From Gnetum montanum (lineage: Eukaryota; Streptophyta; Gnetopsida; Gnetales; Gnetaceae): a stretch of DNA of 64,000 nucleotides. Of the stretch, positions 1 through 10,995 are shown in pieces; the stretch's first letter is position 1; each line of letters begins with the position of its first letter. A program made the position numbers and the translations under genes. The stretch lies in assembly GCA_015680685.1 (NCBI GenBank), contig MNCI01003902.1, positions 149,495 to 213,494 of the forward strand. The letters are read 5' to 3'. The notes under the pieces are model-generated. The model searched no databases, was not told where the DNA came from, and worked only from the letters and a program-made list of their open reading frames with translations.

Positions 1-88
1 AAAACAAAATTTCCTTATCTAAATCCATAGCTTACATGTTTTTTGCTGTTAGGCAGTGAAAAGCATGGGTGCCAACACACCCAGCCGA

Positions 89-232
89 CTACTTCAAGAA
101 CAAAACCAAGTTGTAAGCAATTGTGGATGCCGCATTAGCACAGAGAATAGTATCCCAGTCAATATATTTAACCAGCTGAGACATTGTTGATAATGATAGT
201 GCTGCAATTGGATCAGGGAAAACCAACAAGAG
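89..232 (-). other. Short open stretch, possible exon remnant
   Basis: A minus-strand frame is open here for about 48 codons. It contains an internal ATG at 184 and ends at a TAG at 89-91. The residues look protein-like (MSQLVKYIDWDT near the ATG, then a hydrophobic tail ending in LFLK), but I do not recognise a family. An in-frame stop lies just upstream. It could be an exon, a pseudogene piece or chance; confidence is low. Confidence 0.15.
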
Positions 233-334
233 CCTCCGACTTCAGCATCATTGATGCGGACCATGATTTCCGCATCAGCATCCCCGTGCAAATCTTTAAC
301 AGTAATTTTAACCCTCTGACTTCATTCAACATAC

Positions 335-720
335 AGGACTATTTGTCCAATTGTGTAAATATTTTATCCCTGTACAAATAATGCACACAATCTGACATAG
401 CAGCTGCGTTATCTCCCCGATCGATTTTAGATTAGATTAAATCCGTTGCACGGACTGACTGTTCATCAGACCCAAAACTCTTCAAAACCAAAACGACAAC
501 AAAGCCCGGAAGATGAACAAAAGGAAACTGATACGATTGATCAACCGAGCAACAAGAAACAAATCCTCACAAAATTTGACTCTTATTCCCACTCTGAATA
601 TCTTCATCAGTCAGTTACCAGAGGAAGTAATTCACATATAGATAATATTAATAAAAAGGAAATTCAGAATTATAAATCCTAAAAGTAGGGTCCTCCTAAA
701 AGTAGGGTCCTCTGAACATT
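335..720. repeat. Flanking direct repeat, copy 1
   Basis: This segment is homologous, in the same orientation, to 2764-3190. Shared landmarks in order are gtaaatatttt, tgttcatca, gatgaacaaaaggaaactg, aaattcagaatta and aggtcctc(t/a)gaaca. Copy 2 lies just 5' of the LRR pseudogene on that gene's strand, so this is probably the upstream region of a second, duplicated LRR gene whose body is mostly outside the window. No coding capacity is seen. Confidence 0.7.
679..712. repeat. 17-bp perfect tandem duplication
   Basis: Two identical 17-bp units (ctaaaagtagggtcctc) lie head to tail at 679-695 and 696-712. The homologous position in the second copy of the flanking repeat (about 3170-3180) has only one related unit, so the duplication is specific to copy 1. 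Confidence 0.85.
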
Positions 721-1348
721 TGTTTTCCCATACAAACCATTGACTAATTGAATTCTGCTCTTAAAACACTGCATCAGATATATTTTTACAAGGATGTTTG
801 AGAGTGTAACAAAAGCATAGACTAAATATTTACCCTGTACCATAGAAAAATTGGCATAGGCACATAGTGAAATTAATAGAAACAAATGACCCTCGAACAT
901 ATGTGCATAAAGCTAAAAAGCAAACTTACTAATTTTGACAGCTTTTGCAACTGCATTCAAAGAAGGTAGGTTGCGACTGCATTCAAAGAAGGTCGGTTAC
1001 ATAAAATCAAGGGAAGGTATCCTAGGAAAGTACAGAGAAATTGTGCCCTCATATGATAGCCCAAATCCTAATCCAACTGCCATCAATGATACATGTTCAT
1101 TAACCCAATCCCATCAATCATTTTGGGACTTTGTCTCTATTTTGTGTATCTTGTGTTCTGTAAATTTTGTTTCATTTTCATCTTTGCATAGAATGCTGAT
1201 AGGAAATCCACACAAACATTCAGTCTCTCCAAATGAACTTTTATCAAAAGTGGAAATTTGTGTGCTTTTAGAAATCCTACAACATTGTTGATGCATAAAT
1301 TTTGGTCGCACCAACACCAAGAAAGAAAACTAAACTATTGCCTAGGGC
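721..1348. other. Intergenic, no gene recognised
   Basis: Only short open frames without protein character occur here. The segment includes a short near-repeat (ttgcaactgcattcaaagaagg and a variant, around 945-990). I see no transposon signature. Confidence 0.4.
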
Positions 1349-1444
1349 GTCTCCCATATGGGTATGGAAACCCAAGAATAGTCTCCCAGATAGGTATGGA
1401 AACCCAGGAATAGTCTCCCATATAGGTATGGAAACCCAGGAATA
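1349..1444. repeat. Minisatellite, three 32-bp units
   Basis: Three head-to-tail units of exactly 32 bp lie at 1349-1380, 1381-1412 and 1413-1444. Each runs gtctccca-..-ggtatggaaaccca-..-gaata, and a truncated fourth start (gtctca) follows at 1445. The units differ at a few positions, mainly atatggg/gatagg/atatagg and aaga/agga. There is no spacer between units, so this is a tandem repeat and not a CRISPR array. Confidence 0.9.
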
Positions 1445-1987
1445 GTCTCAGCCAGAGAGGGCTATGTGGTCTTTTGCAAATAATAAACTAAACGAAATCT
1501 AGAATTAAAATTAAATAATTGTTTTTGATACAATAAGTAAAGAAATGAATTTTGCCTAGTCTAGCGGTTCCGCCAGCCTTGTGTGTTGCTAGGAACACTA
1601 TCGCTCGTGTCTTCTACTGGACAGGAAGACTACGACCACCACCTGAAGAAGGACAAAGAAGAAGCTGGATCTCGCACCACCGAGAGAGATCGCTGAGGAG
1701 AAGAAGGGCTCCACCGTCTTATGGCCTGCCACTCTGCTAGTTCATTGCAATAGCTCAAGAGGAAGGAAAGAGGTCCCCGCAATTGCTGGGAGCCTCTAAT
1801 GCACGTGCCGTGCAAAGAGACTAACTTGCTCATGCACCGTTTACGTACCTCAAAACAAAACAAAACAAAAAAATACGTAACTATCCTCTTGATTAACCCA
1901 AGATCCGATCCCCCTCCTTTTCCCTGGAAATCCACACAAACATTCAACATAATCTATTATGAGAAACATTCAGAACACTCAAAAAGT
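1445..1987. other. Intergenic, no gene recognised
   Basis: The sequence is of mixed composition with a somewhat GC-richer island near 1550-1800. A 62-codon open frame on the plus strand there is rich in Arg and Pro and resembles nothing I know. It probably belongs to the decayed LRR locus or to an unrecognised repeat. Confidence 0.3.
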
Positions 1988-2747
1988 TTAATGCCTGCAA
2001 CTGCATTGGAATTTTTTAGATAAATCGTTGCATCTTAAATCTGACTCTTCCAGTAGTAATATTCCCGTTGATGGACGTATGTGCCCAATCAACTTATTAT
2101 TATATAAATTCAAAAGTCTCAAGGTAGTTAGCGCTCCTATGCTTTGTGAACTCACCTGTGAGATTGTTATTATCACATGCACATCAAAATACTCTAACCC
2201 TTTCTTGGTTGTTGAAGAGGTCCAACACCCGCAGCTCTGTGAAATTGACTACACATTCAAACATATTATAGCCGAGATCTAGCACCATGAGCTCATGCAT
2301 TCTCTTCAAATAACCTGGCAGAAAACCAGTTACCATGTTCCTCCCCAAATTTAATATTATGAGATTCTTGCAATTAATCAAAGAATTTAACAGAGGTCCA
2401 GAGAAACGATTCAGATGCCCCGATAGAACCAGCATGGAAGATTGAAAAACAATAGAAAGCATACCATGGAAATTGTTGTTCTCCACGTTCAGCAAGGATA
2501 GCTACTTGCAGGTGGCGAGGGCCACAGGAATGCTACCAGTGAGGCAGTTTTAAGATATATCTTGGGAGACTAAATTTACCAGATTTCCGATACTAATGGG
2601 AATTTGACTGCTTAACTGGTTTTCTTTTAAACCTACATCAGTTAGCTGGGTCATGTTACCTATGCATTCTGCAATACAGCCGCCAACGCCAAGCGTTGTA
2701 TACTCCACAGTTAAAATTTGCAGAATCATCGATAAATCTTGCTAATT
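1988..2747 (-). pseudogene. LRR receptor-like protein, broken
   Basis: Read on the minus strand from about 2747, the translation shows consecutive plant extracellular leucine-rich repeats of about 24 residues. Motifs include IGNMTQLTDVGL, LSSQIPISIGNL, LTGSIPVALA, LIILNLGRNMVTGFLP and ELMVLDLGYN. A second reading frame between 2182 and 1988 continues with LRLLNLYNNKLIGHI. Two in-frame stops (near 2551 and 2503), a stop at 2184 and a frameshift separate the pieces, and no start, signal peptide, transmembrane segment or kinase is present. The L..L.L..N.L.G.IP pattern is that of receptor-like kinases and receptor-like proteins that sense ligands at the plasma membrane. The fragment covers only part of an ectodomain. 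It is a pseudogene, and nearby retroelements may have removed the rest. Confidence 0.8.
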
Positions 2748-2763
2748 TCTGTTGTTATCATGG

Positions 2764-3190
2764 CAGATACATGACAGTGTCTATTATGTAAATATTTTTT
2801 TCCCAATACAGATTGCATGACAGAATGTACAATTTCGCATTGTAGCCGTTTGCAGTGCTATCTTCATCTAGCGATTCTAAATTAAGTTTATCACACACGG
2901 TATGATTGTTCATCAAACCCCAAAATCTTTGGAACCAAGACGCCCACTAGAGCCCTGTAGATGAACAAAAGGAAACTGCTAACCTTGCATTAATGGAGAA
3001 ACAAGTCCATCAACAACCAGCAATTGACCACAAATTTCGAGAATTATTTTTATCCAAAACAATTTTCTTCATTGCATATGGACGTCATTTACATTTATAC
3101 GATAAATAAACAAATTCAGAATTACAAATAATGTAACAACTGCACCATAGTAAGTTAAATTAACGATTGCAGGTCCTCAGAACACTTATC
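2764..3190. repeat. Flanking direct repeat, copy 2
   Basis: This is the second copy of the segment at 335-720, immediately 5' (in the minus sense) of the LRR pseudogene. Homology stops at about 3190, where retroelement H coding sequence begins. That point therefore marks a recombination or insertion boundary. Confidence 0.7.
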
Positions 3191-3212
3191 CCCTTACTAC
3201 AACCCAGTTAGA

Positions 3213-4240
3213 GGTGTTTGAGGCAAGGGACAAGAATATCATATTGGAGGGGCAACTCGAAACAACCATGGAGCTAAGTGATGCTTGGCTGCAGAAGTTG
3301 TTGAATTAAAAGCTCAATTTACTGACCTTGCAGTCATCAACCTAGCACTCACAAAAGATGAAGTTATGGAATAGCTTCATGCTAGACTAAAAGGGGCTGA
3401 GGATGTAATGGATATGATGATGTTCTACAGATTTTTGGTAGAGTCCACAACACAAAATTCAGAAAATCTTGGATCAAACCTACCAAGAGAACATACAATT
3501 GACCATTGAGAACTCCTCCAACAACTCCAACAGGGAAAAGAAGTGTGCCAACCCATTGTTGATGGGATAGATGTCTACAACAAAGCAGAAATCTGCATGA
3601 AGAAGCTGCAGATTCAGGGGATGACAAAGTATATGGAGCTTGCTAATCTCTATTAGGCCATGTTGACTATTGGATGGCCACGATCAGAGCTTGAGAAATA
3701 GGTGGCCAGCTTATACTTGTTGTACATGGCTGACTTCAAGCATCACAAAGACACCAAGCAAAAGTTTACGGTGGCAAACGTTGAACTTGAAGTTCTCAAC
3801 GCACAATTCACAGATCAAAGATCAACTGTTGAGAACCTAGCCAAGAGGATGAATGACTACTAAGAGCTGCAAGATGTAGTCAAGGGTGTTCGATATTGAA
3901 CGTAAATAGTTCACTGCTTGGTTTATCAATGCAAAGGAGATGTTTCCAATAATGTCCTATCCATGGGATATTCCCATTCTAGCCCACATTGGTGATGCCG
4001 CATGGAGTATAAATGATCCCTAAAGTAAGGAGGAGAAGATGAAGGCATTACTAGATGCCTTTTGCCTTCCATCAGAGGTTGCAGCCACAGTAGGACAACC
4101 ATAGCTGCCTCAGCTACTGCACGTGATTAAATCCAACAAAGGTCCTTCAGAACCTCAGGAGCCTTCACTGCCTAGAACTGTCTAATCTTCTCCATCGCCT
4201 TCACATCATCAGAGGATGTGCTATTAAATTTTTGTATAGT
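3213..4240 (+). pseudogene. ORF3 coiled-coil protein of element H, degraded
   Basis: Translation gives an acidic/basic, Leu-rich heptad-like region (VFEARDKNIILEGQLE, later FTVANVELEVLNAQF, STVENLAKRMNDY). It is followed, after frameshifts, by a C-terminal block FTAWFINAKEMFP..SYPWDIPILAH....AW....EEKMKALL. That block aligns with the ORF3 C-terminus of element E (FMACYLKANKMFP..PCPWDVQVLAH...ATW...EEEKL.ALL). About ten stops or shifts interrupt it. The N-terminal half is missing: 3190 is a breakpoint against the LRR flank. The gene sits directly upstream of H's polypurine tract and LTR, as in E and F. I recognise no enzymatic motif, signal peptide or membrane segment; the function is unknown. 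Confidence 0.65.
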
Positions 4241-4404
4241 CATATCATGGTGTTCAATTTTGTGTTATGAAAATCACAATTTTGTAATGTGTTGATTCGT
4301 ATACTCAACATTTAGTTTTGTCAAGTCACTTTGGTAAGAGTCAGTCAATAATTCCATACCTTCCAAATTTTGTAAGAAAACTTGAGGATGAGTTTTTATT
4401 CAGT

Positions 4405-4414
4405 TGTGGGGGTA
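4405..4414 (+). promoter_or_regulatory. Polypurine tract of element H
   Basis: TGTGGGGGTA lies directly before the LTR start TGATGAGC at 4415. It is preceded by the block cttgaggatgag-tttttattca, which recurs upstream of the PPTs of A, B, E and F. It primes plus-strand DNA synthesis in LTR retrotransposons. Confidence 0.8.
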
Positions 4415-4740
4415 TGATGAGCATCAAAGTGTTACGTCGATGGGCCACCATTGACAAGGCCTTGTTTAAGTGATGTTGCCCCCTCGACGTAGCATTTGCT
4501 ATGTCTATGGGGCCCTGTTGACGTAGTACTATAGCAAAAACTATAAATATGAGCTCCCAGTCATGTTTGTGGGGATTCAAGTGATAGTAGTAGTAGAGCT
4601 CTTGTAGTTTGTTCATTTGAAAGTTATAATATTTTCCCGATTATCCACAGCAAAAGTCATTATGTGTACGGATCTTTATTTGAGCATTGTTGTACTTTAA
4701 CCACACCAGTATATATGACAATAAAGATGAGCTTCTTAAT
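4415..4740 (+). repeat. Element H 3' LTR, left part
   Basis: The LTR starts TGATGAGC after the PPT. U3 holds three related motifs with an ACGT core: tacgtcga at 4433-4440, tcgacgta at 4494-4501 and ttgacgta at 4518-4525. A TATA box (TATAAATAT) follows at 4542-4550. The conserved R/U5 block ending in gacaataaagatgagct runs up to 4740, where element A's minus-strand LTR begins abruptly. The remainder of this LTR lies at 11316-11449. Confidence 0.75.
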
Positions 4741-5529
4741 TGATGAGTGGCAAGGTACCCCTACACTCAACCATACGAATATAAACGTCTCACACGCGAT
4801 CCGATCGAACTCCAAGGACTAAGTGCTTACGCGCCTTAATGGAACACTTAAGGTTAATCAATCGATGTCTTCCCAAACTTACTTGTATTATCATGGTTGT
4901 ATGGTTAAGTAAGCTTGAGGTACATGATTTTTATATTTTTTATCTTTTTAATGTCATATGCTAACAAGGAAAGGTGAAGAGAACTAAGTGACTAACTTTC
5001 ATTAACTATTCACTAACTAAGTTCTAATTGTCCTAGCACCAATATCTATTCCCACTTGCAGCACACACCTTGAACCAGTGCAATGCTGCTGGGATTACCA
5101 AATGCTACTCATTACTGGGTTACCAAGTGTTACACATGTGCTCGAAGCGGTCGTACTAAGTGCACTTAACTAGGAGAGTCAAGGGTTGAGAGAGATTAAT
5201 TATCTAGGAAAGCATTTAAACATTTAACAATAATTAATTTCTATTTAGCTTAGTCCACATGCTGCAAGGTTTATCAGAAAGTTTGTCTTTATTGCCATAC
5301 ACAAATGTGTGCTCAGGTACAATTTTCTCAAAAAAAGATCCGTTCACTTTAAGACTCCTACTGCGAGCACATTCTAACTCTGGAATGGTAAAACTACAAG
5401 AGTTTGGCTAAGGGTGTAAATCTAGATGCCTAAAACAGGGAAAGCCGCCTCTTATTTATAGACATTACGGTGGGCTGCGATATCGCATACGTGATATCGC
5501 AGGGGCGGACGTGATATCGCAGCTCATCA
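4741..5529 (-). repeat. Element A 3' LTR
   Basis: On the plus strand it runs from TGATGAGTGG to ..AGCTCATCA (789 bp). In element sense, U3 carries three GATATC palindromes (5513-5518, 5493-5498 and 5479-5484), followed by a TATA box (TATAAATAAG, complement of 5451-5460). The conserved terminal block GGTTGAGTG-TAGGGGTACC lies at the other end. It is paired with 10996-11315. Confidence 0.9.
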
Positions 5530-5541
5530 TACCCCCATGAC
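5530..5541 (-). promoter_or_regulatory. Polypurine tract of element A
   Basis: In element sense the sequence is TCATGGGGGTA directly before TGATGAG. The upstream block ctcgaggacgag-ttttcattca (complement of about 5542-5564) recurs before every PPT of this family. Confidence 0.85.
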
Positions 5542-7464
5542 TGAATGAAAACTCGTCCTCGAGTTCCTTACAAAATATTGGGAAGGTATGGGATTATTGA
5601 CTTGAATGACACTAATGGTGAATGGGGTGACATGTGAACGGATCATCATTATAATACATGAAAAAATTAGTGTTCATGATAACAAGGGTGAACACTATAC
5701 ACATTTGACATCCAGCCTTATTTGGCAGCTGAGAGAAAAGAGAGAAGAGAGAGAGAGAAAAGAAAAAGTCTGTTGCTGCTGATGCCAAGATTGCATTTTT
5801 CGTTGTCCATCCATAAGTGCGCCATCATTCTTATTCCTAGCATAACTACTCCAACACCAATCCATTCCAAGTGTTCCCTCCAGATCCAATCCGTTGTTGT
5901 ATGATTGCCATCTGCACACACAACATAGTTTTATATTAGCAATGATAAATGAATCACGATACAGTTGATACCTTGCTTCAGTGTAAAGTCCATTGGCTGA
6001 GTTGTGATATGGTTGATGCGGATTTTGGAGGTATAACACTGGTGACTACCCAAGGTGTAGGGGTTAAGAGAAAATTGAAAAAATTGGACTAGGACCCCCA
6101 TGACTAAGAGCGAACCTCCGGTAGCGAGAGAATGAAAAAAGATAAGAATAAGAAAGATGGAGAAAAAGAAACAACTGCAACGCCGATGAAATGGATGTCA
6201 GAGATGAGAATGAACAAAATAAATGTTGATTGTGAAAATGTTTAAGGAAAAGAAATTAATTGATGCACCAAATAGAAATGCCAATGGGTCCTCCCCAAAG
6301 CAAGCTCATGCTCTTAATGCCCTGACATTCCCACATTCAAAGAGTCTGTAGGCTCTCGAAATGTCATTTGGAAGCAAGATTTAAAGTCTTAACCACAAGA
6401 GTTTACCAAAAAGAAAACAATGCATCAACCAAAATATAGACTACTGATACAACCGACAATGAGGTGAACAATGGAGAAAGAATGATGAAAAGAAAAAAAT
6501 GGAATGGAGTCTCAAGAACAAGGTGGTATACAGCCCCTTGTGTATTAATGGTTAATGTGACTTAGTAGATCTCATTCTAAATCCATCCAGTGACTTCGCA
6601 TTAATACATTCGGCCAATCCATCCACCTGAAGTAACACAAATGCCTTTGTCAAAGAGTCACCACCATTCTGACAAAACAAAAAAGGAAAAAGTAGGAAGC
6701 AAGAAAGGGCCTTAGTTAGAGGGAATATGTTTGTTCAGTTCCATAACCAGTGCTTGTAGCCCAGATGATTATTTTGTCTAAGTGGTGTGCTTTGAATTCT
6801 TACTTTTTTTTCTTTTTTTTCTTTTTTGTGTGAGAACCACATCATGCAAAGACTTATTATTCTTATTAACTCAGCTTTCCAATAATGGAGCGACATCAGA
6901 ATGGTAATGAAAACTTAAGAAGGAAACATCCAAGCACCTAAGAGAATGGCCAGCACAAATGTATCAAGTCCCCTTGAAGTCACACCCTTTTCAATCTTTG
7001 AGTCCTTCCTTAGTTTGAGAAATGCTCAGTTACCAATTCGTTGATACTTCTTATTATTTGAAAAAAGGGACTATACAATTCCAAGCCAAGAGAGACCATA
7101 GAAATTTATGGATGCATGGATGATGTGGGCTCATTGCCTATTATATCAAGAGAACCATACCTTAGTATCAACATTATAACTCAAAGGTAAAAACCAAACA
7201 TTAGCAACCAATAGAATACAGTTCATACCATCATTAGGAGCACTTATTAAGTGACAAACCTAGCAAAATAAGTAAACACACAAATAAATGAAAAAGTATG
7301 AACGATGTTGCAAAACAAAAATAAGAAAAGTTAAAGAAATTTGTAAAACAAAATGTGTAAAACAAAAAACTTAAAAAGGAACTGAGGGCCTTGATTGATC
7401 AGCATAGGTGGCCATCTCCCCCATGACTAAGTTGAAAGGAGGAGATCCGAAATAAGAAGCGAGG
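5542..7464 (-). other. Element A 3' noncoding region
   Basis: This region is homologous to 42722-44617 of element B. It holds no gene and no trace of ORF3. Conserved blocks are a G-rich purine tract (GCTTGCTTTGGGGAGGA, complement of about 6289-6305), the sequence around 6970-7000 (complement of ccccttgaagtcacaccc), and an A-rich tract at 7270-7385 (T-rich in element sense) just after the polyprotein end. The short open frames at 5700-6040 are purine-rich low complexity. Confidence 0.6.
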
Positions 7465-9951
7465 TCATCCTCTCTCAGGGGTATTATGTGCACCCATTAT
7501 TCTAGATTCATGATAAGGTTTGGTATGTTGCACATCGACTGATATTCTTCTATCGGAGCATTTTTTTGAATTTTTTAGGAGTTTCCAACTTCCCCCAATT
7601 GATGTTTTCAGGTTAAGGGTTAGAAGTTGGTGACACTCTTGCTCCAATGCATCTATGCCTTTTACATGGGCGCAAGTTGGTCCCTCAGTTAGTTCCATGC
7701 ACATTGGTGAGTTGCTCTGTTGATTAGCTATCAACCACTGGGTGTCTTCTTGTTGCGTGGTTACTACATACAAACATTTTTGTATGTTAATTTCTTGGGC
7801 ACATCAATTGTATGTAGGCAATGCTAAACATTCCTATACGTAATCATCCCCTGTATCACTGTATCTGATGCATGGAACTTTCTTCTTCTCGATCTTCCCA
7901 AAAGTGTTTTCCTTAGATATTTCCAAGGAAAGATAGTGGATTCCTAGGCATGCATTTATGGTACTTAGTCATGCTCTCCCCATTATTATTGGGAAGTCCC
8001 CTTTGTCATTGTTTACTTGTATCACTAGGAAATCAGCTGGGTATGACCAACCACACACAGTGGTAACGATGTTCTCCACCAGTCCCAAGGGAACAATGAT
8101 GGACTGGTCAACCAACTCTAAGCGAATATCACTTTTCTTTAGTGGGGGCGGGTTCCAAGCTTTATATATCTCTTGTGATATTAAGTTGACTCTAGAACCT
8201 GAGTCTAGAAGAGCTTTACATGATTCATTCCCAGTGACTTAGAGATAGATTAAAGGACTTCCAGGATCAGAGAATTTTCTGGGAAGGTGGCCCTCCTTAA
8301 TCTAGTTAGTAACAGCATGTGTTAACATCACCGTGTACGTTGGGCTCTGTTTTTGGTTTGAATGGAGCTCTAAAGCCTTAATTAATGGAGAAGCATTCAC
8401 AGGCTCAACCGCTTGTGGTTGTGAAAGCTTGGTTGGACTGTTGGTTCTGAAAAAAGGTCTTCTCTTTGTATGGTTGTTAGAACCAACAGCGGGTTGAAGG
8501 TTCACAGCTCTCGCAGCATTGCGTTGCTGTGGTTAAGTGAGGAGTTCCCCTTGCATTGCTGGAGTAGGTGGTAATGGAGCTATCGGTGTGAAAGTTGCGG
8601 ATGGGTTCGAAGGATGGTATGTTTGTGGGTTGTCTCTCCCAGGAGGAGTCCTATAATACTCCAGAGCTTGGTAGTGACGTTGTGACGTCACGTGACCAAC
8701 AAAGTCACTTGGAGAGATTAATTGCTGCACTTAGTAGCCATATGAATCCGATTGCCGGTAAGGATATTGTTACCTTGGCAGTGGCATCCCCCATGACTGT
8801 GGGTATTGCCACTGCTGATGTTGCTCAATAGGTTGTGGTGGAGTTCCACTTGGATAATATGTTAATGGTTGGTGGAACTGCTTCGGGTTACCTTGAGGAT
8901 AAGGTAACCATTGGCGTGCTTGCCGTTTGTTAAGTCGTAGGTTAAGTGCATACACCCTAGACTCTTGCAAATGTGAGATTACTGGGCAACATCCCTTAGG
9001 ATGGTCATACTGGCATATCTCACATCCATCATCATTGTCCATGTCAGAATCCACAACCTCTTCGGTGATGGCCATTTTACCCTTACCTTTGTTACGTGCA
9101 TGGTCCATGTCCCTCTTTTTCTTTTTATTATAGTCACTACCTCGCTCCTTAAACTCCTCTACGATTTTAAGAACGGTTTCAAATCTACTATCTAGGGAGT
9201 CCTACATTTGGTCTACCTTTACAGATACTTCTGTTGTTAATTTTTGGAGTGGCAAGGTTTTCCTATTCACCATCTCCTTGAGTGGTGACTCTTCCTTCTC
9301 CTCACAAAATCTCACTCCCCTTTTTTGGAGAGAAGGATCATGGTTGTACTCTTTTGCACTTTCTCTCTTACGTAGCTCCCCTTCTTCCTTGGCTACTTGC
9401 TCCAACAATCTATGAACCTGATGGGACCTAAGCTTTGATAATCTCACTTGGGCATATGTTCCAAGGGTTCTCCTTGTTTCATACCTAAGCCCATCAACGA
9501 GATGGCATAGTTGGTTCTGCTGTGCATAACCATGGCCCAGGCAATGATATAGCAGTGCGTAGTAACAGCCCATGGCAGCATCAAAGGGTTCGTGATTTTC
9601 TTGCTTCCATCCTTGGATTTGCTTTCGTAGGTTGGACACTTGAGAGTACATTTGATACTTATCATTAAACAATTCTAGCATCGTACTCCACCTTCGAATG
9701 GATTTCAGTTCTAAGAACCGGTACCAGCTTTTCGCTTCTTTCATCAGTGTCCTTGGGAACAACTTTAATTTTTGCCATTTGTTCTCAATGTTCTGCAAGG
9801 CACATGCATCGTAAAATGCTTGTAAGTGATTTTGAGGATCAGCGTTGTATCCCCCCTCAAATCGTGGGATATTATTCATGTCTAACCTCTTGATCTTGCT
9901 ATCTTTTTGGTGCCTTGTGGGAATTCTTACAGCCTCCGTGATATCTAACAT
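7465..9951 (-). pseudogene. Gag-protease fused to integrase tail (element A)
   Basis: A single minus-strand frame of 829 codons runs from an ATG at 9951 to 7465 with only a handful of stops and no frameshift. Order: Gag core (KLFPRTLMKEAKSWYRFL, then LFNDKYQMYS, YYALLYHCLGHGYAQ); a single TAG after VDQM where element B has Trp; basic linker; a zinc knuckle CEICQYDHPKGCC near 9005-9040; a Gln/Pro-rich C-terminus; then an aspartic protease (CKALLDSGSRVNLIS near 8180-8220, IIMGRAWLSTI). After a post-protease segment (IDALEQECHQLL) the frame passes straight into the integrase tail (RRISVDVQHTKPYHE). The deletion junction keeps the frame. Gag would form the particle and the protease would cleave it; no polymerase is made. 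Confidence 0.85.
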
Positions 9952-10151
9952 GCTTCAGGTTGCAAGTAGGGGCTCTTCATGATTATTTCATTCATAGCGT
10001 CTGTGATGCCTACGTGGTTCCCTACTCTCCCTTCTTCTATGCTGTGATTCTCGAGAATGCCCTCGTCCTCGTTCCCAACTCTCTTGTCAAGGTTTCTCAT
10101 TCTGTTTACCCTTATTCTCACGGTTAGATTCCTTATGACTGCATCCTAATA

Positions 10152-10849
10152 CTAAAGGAGAGGGTGAATGTGATGATGAAGGTGAAGTAGAAGGAGAACC
10201 ATCACCATGACGATGTTTCCTACCTTCTCTTTGGTGGTCTCGGCCCCAATCGTGGTACAATCAGAATGCCCGCCCTTGTCATGTGTTTGTGTTCTCTCGT
10301 TGAACACTTGGTGTTCGTGGGGATCAGAACCAAGGTTGTGAATTGCAGAGTGAAGGTTCTGATACACCACCTCCTGACCATCGTTAGGAGGGGAAACATC
10401 ATTTAGTGGAGAACCTGTTGAAACTGGTTCACCATCCTCAATTTCGCTCAAGACATGCAGAGCGTTATGGGGCTAGATGCATCGTAACTCTCCTGTCGCA
10501 AGTCTTGTTGACGTTATGCTTCTGTGGGATGATAATCCCTTGTGTCATGGTTGCACACAACGTATTCTACGTATAACTATGACATGCCAATTCGTGCGAG
10601 AGCACGAAGGAGCATGTTGGGGACCAATCTATCTAGAGGGAACACTATGTTACCCTCCAAGTCTCTCCAACACAGTTGTTCATCTTGATGGAGAATAAAG
10701 GTAAAGTCAGGTACATATTCATCGTTATGAATATATACCACACGGAATTGTTGAGGAAATGGTGAATCTTGGTTACGTGTGTTGTGCCGCCGACTATCTC
10801 TTGTGTTGTTCCTAGGCGGTGAAGTGCTTTTGTGCGAAAAAGAAGACAT
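10152..10849 (-). pseudogene. Gag N-terminal region (element A)
   Basis: The ATG at 10849 begins MSSFSHKS. It leads into a block shared with J, B and G (EYVPDFTFILHQDEQLCWRD, then NIVFPLDRLVPNMLLRALARIG). A stop at 10577 and two frame changes separate this from the segment at 10451-10152 (DGQEVVYQNLHSAIHNLGSD) and from the Gag core at 9951. An Arg/Glu-rich linker (ESWERGRGHSRESQHRRRE) lies between them in the core frame, at about 10020-10090. The start is supported by the equivalent ATG in J at 62005 and in B at 50854. Confidence 0.75.
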
Positions 10850-10975
10850 TTTTGTCTTGTTCGGTGTGCTTTTTATCGTTGTCTTATTTTTCTTTTGATC
10901 AACCCTAAGGGTTCATTCTAGCTTCCCAATGATATGAATGATTTCCTATGTTCTACGTAGCGCACAAACAACTAA

Positions 10976-10994
10976 GTCCTCGGCAACGGCGCCA
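10976..10994 (-). promoter_or_regulatory. Primer binding site, tRNA-Asp (element A)
   Basis: In element sense the sequence is TGGCGCCGTTGCCGAGGA, one base away from the complement of the plant tRNA-Asp(GTC) 3' end (TGGCGCCGTTGCCGGGGA). It lies one base inside the 5' LTR. tRNA-Asp priming is typical of the Athila/Tat group. Confidence 0.85.
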
Positions 10995-10995
10995 A

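Noticed and set aside
1349-1450. Regular 32-bp repeats resembling a CRISPR array
   Set aside because: Units are directly adjacent without spacers, only three copies are present, and the context is plant nuclear DNA.
5695-6039. Overlapping open frames of 60-114 codons on both strands
   Set aside because: They arise from a gagagaga/ctctctct purine-pyrimidine run in element A's noncoding region and have no counterpart in frame in element B.
10978-10994. Possible tRNA-Asp gene fragment
   Set aside because: Only the last 18 bases match, directly next to an LTR end, which is a primer binding site and not a tRNA gene.
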